Shown: one piece after another, positions 23,539 through 27,286 of the stretch
Layout of the letters: each line of letters starts with the position of its first letter
How positions within the stretch are numbered: the stretch's first letter is position 1
Source of the DNA: Cylindrotheca closterium
Taxonomy: Eukaryota; Bacillariophyta; Bacillariophyceae; Bacillariales; Bacillariaceae
Direction: 5' to 3'
DNA: 27,286 nt
Assembly (NCBI GenBank): GCA_933822405.4
Contig: CAKOGP040001469.1
Coordinates: 1 to 27,286 of the forward strand
The notes under the pieces: model-generated
The model's database searches: none
What the model saw: the letters and a program-made list of their open reading frames with translations, nothing else
What the model was told of the DNA's origin: nothing
Position numbers and translations under genes: made by a program

Positions 23539-23792
23539 GTTTCGAACATAGGGGCCAAATCCAACTAACAAAGTACCATTTTGTGCGCCATAATTTTTTG
23601 CAGTACATTTTGGTACATTTTATACAGCACTCTACATTAAATTTCACTGGCACAGATAATTCTGTAGATACATACCATGTTTCTACTGCTAGTAGCCTTT
23701 CTGTAGCCTGGAACATGAAAGGGGTCTTACTTCGTTTGGAACATGAACATCTCACAATTGAAAAAGCAAAAGGCTAACTCTTTAAAAGGACA
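23539..23792. other. upstream region of the 456-codon gene, right flank of the Gypsy insertion
   Basis: No gene seen. This is the right half of the intergenic region split by the Gypsy element. CTCTTTAAAAGGACAATG leads directly into the proposed start at 23793. The GGACAA there resembles the subterminal motif of the element, but a single occurrence means little. Confidence 0.5.
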
Positions 23793-25316
23793 ATGCCTCA
23801 TAGCAGCGGTGAGAAGAGAGGTAGCTCATCTTCATCCAATGACCATGAGAATGAGAATCAAAAGAGGCAGAGGTTAAAAGGCAAGTCCATCAGATTCCAA
23901 TGCCGTGTTTCATCCCCACCTTTTCTAACATGGTTGTCTTTTTGCTAGAGGCAGCATTGGCCCGCAAACAGGCGGAGGCAGAAAGAGAAATGCAGTCCAC
24001 ACCAGAGAGACCACTGGCAACCAATACTACGGTAACCCCCCCTTCTGTACCTACAGAAGAGTACAACCCAGCAGGAGTTGACTCCCAACTTCGGAAGAGT
24101 GCAGGGATACGTAAAGCACTGCAAGACGAACAAGAGGCTGACGCTGGAGCTGATGCTGGAGCTGGAGCTGATGCCATGGAGCAAGAAGCTGATGCAGGGG
24201 AAACTACTGTACCATGTCCAGAGCCTCCAGCACCTCAAGCACCCAGTAGGGCAACCGCTGACCCTCAGTACTTGCCCAAGGAAGAGCAGCTAGAGATACT
24301 GAGAAGGAGTGCCACTAAGGAGATGATCCAAATGAATTTGAACAAGTTTGTTTTTCCTAATGCAAAGTTCCCACTATCTGAATTGCACAACAAGGCTGTA
24401 TGCAAGTTGGCCGTAGGGTCAGAGGTGGTGAGGTTAGACCAAGGGGTGGACCCAGAAGTATTTGCGGAAGAGTACCACAAGAGTGTGAAAGAACGGATGG
24501 CGGCATTGCGACTGAATTGTCACAATGCTGCAAGATCAAAGTTTCTAAGTAAGTGATTTCAATTTTTTGATATTTGGAAGAAGTCTCCTGTTGGTGTCTG
24601 ACCCTCGTTTCTGCAAATTCCATTTACTACGAGATGACCTGAAGATTGGCAAAGTCCCATCTGATAGCTTGGTGGTTGATCATCTGGAAAAGAACACTGA
24701 TGCAGCTGTTGGATACAGGAGTTGTGGCCAAGGATATCAAGACTACCTGACAAAGGATGGCACAAAAGTTTTGCAAGCAAGGACGGGGCAGTGCCAATCC
24801 TTTCATTACCTAGTGAAACGGATCATGCCATCAATCAATTGCACAAACACCAAATTTGATGTGCGGAAGCGGGAGGAGACAATCAGCAACATCTTCACCG
24901 TGAGTGACGAGGCATTTGCCCTGGTGCTACTTGAGAACTATGAGAGTTGTTGGAGGAAACAGCATGAGGATCCCAAATCAACAAGACTCCGAGGTAAGGA
25001 ACCTGCTGCTATAAGCAAGGAGTTCAATGCCAAATTCACATCAAGTGACGATGGCTTGAAGCTGAAGTCATCTGGTTGGAGTCGACAGGGAATTGAAAGC
25101 TACAACGAGAAGTTGAGTTCAATTGGTAAGTTAAGAAGGCAATCCCGCACAGGGGCAGCCCTAGAAGAGTACAAACTGTGGAAGATGCGCGGTGGAGCAG
25201 ACATTTATGTAAAGGGCACAGTGCCTCCTACTGCAAACGAGAGACAGATACCTATTGCTGAAGGATCGCTGGCTGTCCTTCCGGAAGCATTGGAAAGTAT
25301 GTTTGCAGAGGTCTAG
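23793..25316 (+). CDS. spliced 456-residue protein of unknown function, accessory gene of the DNA transposon
   Basis: I do not recognise a named family. The ATG at 23793 opens 29 codons. Removing 23881-23948 (GC-AG, with CTAAC and a T-rich tract before TAG) and 24549-24633 (GTAAGT...AG) gives exons 23793-23880, 23949-24548 and 24634-25316. Together these make one uninterrupted 457-codon frame. That two independent splice choices restore a single frame is the main support. The protein has a Ser/charged N-terminus, a heteromeric coiled-coil-like KEAALARKQAEAEREM stretch, and an Ala/Asp/Gly repeat near residues 120-140. Its helical C-terminal half includes VSDEAFALVLLENYESCW and SGWSRQGIESYNEKL, which recall SANT/Myb-like helices. 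AATAAA lies at 25347. It is the only apparently intact gene of the element. Unspliced, it would be two frames separated by a shift. Confidence 0.62.
23881..23948 (+). other. proposed GC-AG intron (68 bp)
   Basis: The donor is AAAAG|GCAAGT and the acceptor is TTTTTGCTAG, preceded by CTAAC as a branch-site candidate and a pyrimidine-rich tract. Splicing joins codon phase 1 on both sides and reads RLK-EAALARK without a stop. Unspliced, the ATG frame ends at TAG 23946-23948. Confidence 0.65.
24549..24633 (+). other. proposed GT-AG intron (85 bp)
   Basis: The donor is CTAA|GTAAGT, a near-consensus site. The acceptor is CTACGAG, with a pyrimidine-rich run and CTGAC upstream. It removes the TGA at 24554 and joins the two coding frames in phase. 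A plain frameshift mutation near 24555-24600 is the alternative. Confidence 0.5.
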
Positions 25317-25924
25317 CCTCGTCAATAGATTGTCATTAAATCGTCAAATAAAGCAAATGTGTTTGTGATATAATCAAAAGGATCTTTCCAATACATTCAT
25401 AATCTGTATGCCCTTTAATCACCATTGACTGTTCTTCAGAAGGCAAGGAAACTCTGTTTTGTAGGTCATTGTAGTTGTCATAAATTGACAAGGATCTGGT
25501 CCTTTTAAGGCGTTGGCCATTTGATGAGATGACATGGACAATGAGAAAGAGGAAGCCATCGGATGGCTCTAAATCAAATGGGTCCACTTCAAAAGGTCTT
25601 TCCGATGTCCTTAAAAGACAAATCCGGTGGGTGGAAAATCAAAAATGCATATGATCGAAATCACGGTCAGACGGCTTCACATCCCAAGGTTCTACAACAA
25701 AATCAAATGGGAACTTTCCAAAAATGAGAAGGTTCTTTTCCTCAAAAAGACAATTTCCTTGTCATAAAAAGGACAAGGGGTTCTCATCTATCACATAGGC
25801 TTCACATGGGGTGGTGATAAAAAACACGGTGTCCTTGTCCTTTTTACCCAATTAAACTGTCAATTAAGGGAATTTCGCTATAGCATTAAGAGGGAAGTAC
25901 TGGACAATATAGGACAAGTTCCAT
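25317..25924. other. right subterminal region of the central DNA transposon
   Basis: No gene is called; a minus-strand 83-codon frame at 25336-25587 has no ATG start and no motifs. The region carries motifs complementary to the left end: GGTCCTTTTAAGG near 25498, ATGTCCTTAAAAGACAA near 25607, the palindrome-like 25757-25778 with CCTTGTC and GACAAGG arms, CTTGTCCTTTTT at 25834 and AGGACAAG near 25911. Their density and inverse match to 8046-8230 are the best evidence for the element ends. Confidence 0.5.
25347..25352 (+). promoter_or_regulatory. possible polyadenylation signal AATAAA
   Basis: AATAAA begins 31 bp after the TAG stop of the 456-codon gene, the usual distance. The AT-rich context means chance occurrence cannot be excluded. 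Confidence 0.4.
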
Positions 25925-26074
25925 GACACCCAAAAGCACCAGGCAACTGTTTCAGATGGAGTCAGAGTAGCTCTTGCACAATTACCCTACAAAGTGGTCC
26001 CAAAAGTGATCACTGAATGTCTTGGACGTCAAGCCGCCAAGCTATTGAATGTCTTTCCCCAGAAAGACAGTATC
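25925..26074 (+). pseudogene. pol: Copia integrase fragment (relic element X)
   Basis: In the frame reading VSDGVRVALAQLPYKVVPKV...LLNVFPQKDS, the LPYK-x2-PK and LNVFP residues match the C-terminal side of Copia integrase cores, just after the catalytic Glu. It is in the same orientation as the gag fragment at 7490-7868 and probably belongs to the same old copy, now split by the central transposon. Homology begins somewhere between 25930 and 25960 (a TAG lies just upstream). It ends abruptly at 26074 where a family-2 LTR begins. Catalytic residues are not included. Confidence 0.65.
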
Positions 26075-26583
26075 TGTTAGAATAAAGCAAAATGTGCTCT
26101 ATCATGAGTGCCTTTAGCACTCAGAAAAAACTCTCTGCAATCTAAATTTGTAATCAACTGTACAACACTTTCACGACAATAGTTCTCCTGTGTCTAGGTA
26201 TACTTTAAGTGAAATTGTTCCTATTTGATTAATATTTGGCTTGAATTGATGATTCAATCACAAAAAGAAAGTTCAACAATTTTCCCTTGGAAAATCCCTT
26301 GTTCACAGAACTTGATTCAACTTCTACAAGGATTCTGTTTTGAATGCAGTACTTTGGGACATCTTGTACTATTCCCTACTGCATTGTACACAACATCGAC
26401 ATCGCACTTGTATAGGGTCATTCCCTTTTTGTGTGGACATAGATTGTCCAACAGACTTGTGTCCGGCATACTTGCGTCAAATCCCAACATCACGATCAAA
26501 GTCCGATCGCACGTGTTGAAAACTTCATACTTGAATAGTTTCTTTTTGGAACATAAAAACTCATATTTTGTCATATCCCAACA
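26075..26583 (-). repeat. family-2 LTR, copy B (complete, 509 bp)
   Basis: It has the same length and ends as copy A (6981-7489). On the minus strand it begins TGTTGGGATATGAC and ends TCTAACA. A short purine-rich segment (GGACGGCAGGAGTG) precedes it on the minus strand, as a polypurine tract precedes a 3' LTR. I therefore read it as the 3' LTR of a minus-strand element whose body lies to the right. Its outer edge interrupts the integrase fragment. Compared with copy A, most differences are CpG in A and TpG or CpA here. Confidence 0.87.
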
Positions 26584-26635
26584 CACTCCTGCCGTCCGAG
26601 AATATTTCATAAGCAATCTCTTGGCTTGTGTGCGT
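26584..26635 (-). mobile_element. 3' internal end of a family-2 Copia element with polypurine tract
   Basis: These 52 bp lie between two family-2 LTRs. On the minus strand they end in GGACGGCAGGAGTG immediately before LTR copy B. They appear to be the last internal bases of the element that owns copy B. The adjacent LTR copy C would then be a later insertion into it, with ACGCA (26635-26631 on the minus strand) as the target bases. Confidence 0.5.
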
Positions 26636-26928
26636 TGTTAGAATAAAGCAAAATGTGCTCTATCATGAGTGCCTTTAGCACTCAGAACAAACTCTCTGCA
26701 ATCTAAATTTGTAATCGACTGTACAACACTTTCACGACAATAGTTCTCCTGTGTTTAGGTATACTTCAAGTGAAATTGTTCCTATTTGATTAATATTTGG
26801 CTTGAATTGATGATTCAATCACAAAAGTAAGTTCAACAATTTTCCCTTGGAAAATCCCTTGTTCACAGAACTTGATTCGACTTCTACAAGGATTCTGTGT
26901 TGAGTGCAGTACTTTGGGACATCTTGTA
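26636..26928 (-). repeat. family-2 LTR, copy C (truncated)
   Basis: Matches copy B from its TGTTAGAATAAAGC end (plus strand) through ACATCTTGTA and then diverges into gag. It keeps the stem-loop TGAGTGC-CTTTA-GCACTCA seen in copy B. Confidence 0.88.
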
Positions 26929-27286
26929 ACAGTGCCGCCACCTTGAGTTGGAATCTGCATGAGCTGCATTCCAGAAGGAACTTGCATCATTTGATTACCT
27001 GTAGTACCAGCAAGTCGCAAAGGTGTGTTAACGCTTCCCGCAACACTTGATGCTCCACTTGTGGAAGCTGAAGCCCCAGGAACTATAGCTGGAACAGTAG
27101 CTAGGACAGTTGCTCCAATCTGATTAAGATTGAGCTTCTTCCCATAATCAACATATTGGTCCTGATTCTTCCATTGGGTCTTTGGTAGCAGTCTGTCTGG
27201 GCATTTTGGAGACATATGATCTTCGTTGCCACATACATAACATGCTGCCTTCTTTCCATCCTTCGGTTTCCCCTTTCCTTTTCCTT
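26929..27286 (-). pseudogene. gag: gag fragment with CCHC zinc knuckle (family-2 Copia, partial at window edge)
   Basis: The canonical knuckle CYVC-x4-H-x4-C lies at 27201-27242, preceded by a Lys/Gly-rich linker that runs off the window. It is followed by residues nearly identical to those of the plus-strand fragment at 7578-7868, a short ATVLATVPAIVP repeat, and a Met/Gln-rich tail ending GGGTV. The frame continues into LTR sequence after 26928, so the C-terminus is chimeric and not meaningful. Confidence 0.85.

Larger units (their letters stand above)
7869..25924. mobile_element. large multi-gene DNA transposon, tnp2/Plavaka-like (proposed; ends approximate)
   Basis: The interval between the two relic Copia X pieces holds a tnp2/Plavaka-like transposase (+, 8282-11908), a convergent open frame of about 1,580 codons (-, 16748-12020) and a divergent spliced gene (+, 23793-25316). 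Subterminal motifs of the CCTTGTCCTTTTT kind cluster at both ends and nowhere obvious inside. The pair at 8046-8067 and 25757-25778 is inverted and about 20/22 identical. Removing the 5.16-kb Gypsy insertion leaves roughly 12.9 kb. That all three genes belong to one element is inference from bracketing and lack of host genes. I could not define perfect terminal inverted repeats or a target duplication, and X has lost sequence between its two pieces. Confidence 0.5.
26636..27286 (-). mobile_element. family-2 Copia deletion derivative: gag fused to a truncated LTR (copy C)
   Basis: Reading on the minus strand from the window edge, gag passes through its zinc knuckle and Ser/Gly/Gln-rich tail. 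At 26928 it changes directly into the last 293 bp of the family-2 LTR, which ends normally at 26636. Protease, integrase, RT, RNase H and the first 40% of the LTR are missing. The switch occurs at TACAAGATG, present in the LTR. This is an internally deleted copy. Whether it arose by template switching or by deletion after insertion cannot be told here. Confidence 0.75.

Noticed and set aside
25336..25587. Minus-strand 83-codon frame after the 456-codon gene
   Set aside because: It begins with GTG, has no recognisable features and overlaps subterminal repeat motifs.
1..27286. CRISPR arrays, bacterial operons, rRNA or tRNA genes
   Set aside because: No regularly spaced repeats with unique spacers, no ribosome-binding pattern, and no tRNA or rRNA signature seen. 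The gene content is eukaryotic transposons throughout.

Overview
The window is a dense nest of transposable elements in a eukaryotic nuclear genome. I find no clear host housekeeping gene. A diatom or related stramenopile is my best guess. The Copia gag-pol proteins resemble the CoDi type known from diatoms. The one gene that appears to need splicing has short introns (68 and 85 bp) with GCAAGT/GTAAGT donors. The organism call is inference from family resemblance, not from a marker gene.

Left block (1-7489, all minus strand). Copia element 1 runs from its 551-bp 5' LTR (5405-5955) through gag and protease-integrase-RT-RNase H to the left edge of the window, in essentially one reading frame broken by many stops and a few frameshifts. 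It is inserted in the gag of Copia element 2, a different family with a 509-bp LTR (6981-7489) and a gag start at 6898. Element 2 is itself inserted in an older plus-strand Copia copy of its own family (called X here). X survives as a gag zinc-knuckle piece (7490-7868) and an integrase piece (about 25925-26074).

Centre (about 7.9-25.9 kb). Between the two X pieces lies what looks like one very large DNA transposon carrying three genes. The first is a tnp2/Plavaka-like transposase on + (8282-11908, broken). The second is a convergent open frame of about 1,580 codons on - (16748-12020) with Asp/Glu tracts, no recognised domain and four frameshifts. The third is a divergent gene on + (23793-25316) that becomes one intact 456-codon frame if two short introns are removed. 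Related subterminal motifs (CCTTGTCCTTTTT and its complement) occur at both ends. A 5.16-kb Gypsy LTR retrotransposon (18384-23538) sits between genes 2 and 3, with about 99% identical 310-bp LTRs and a near-perfect 5-bp target duplication. It is therefore a young insertion.

Right block (25925-27286). The X integrase piece is followed by two further family-2 LTRs on -: a complete one (26075-26583) with a short internal-end spacer, and a truncated one (26636-26928) fused directly to gag running off the right edge.

Themes: repeated nesting, point-mutation decay concentrated at CpG sites (including two lost catalytic Asp codons), and an apparently undescribed multi-gene DNA transposon with two accessory proteins of unknown function.
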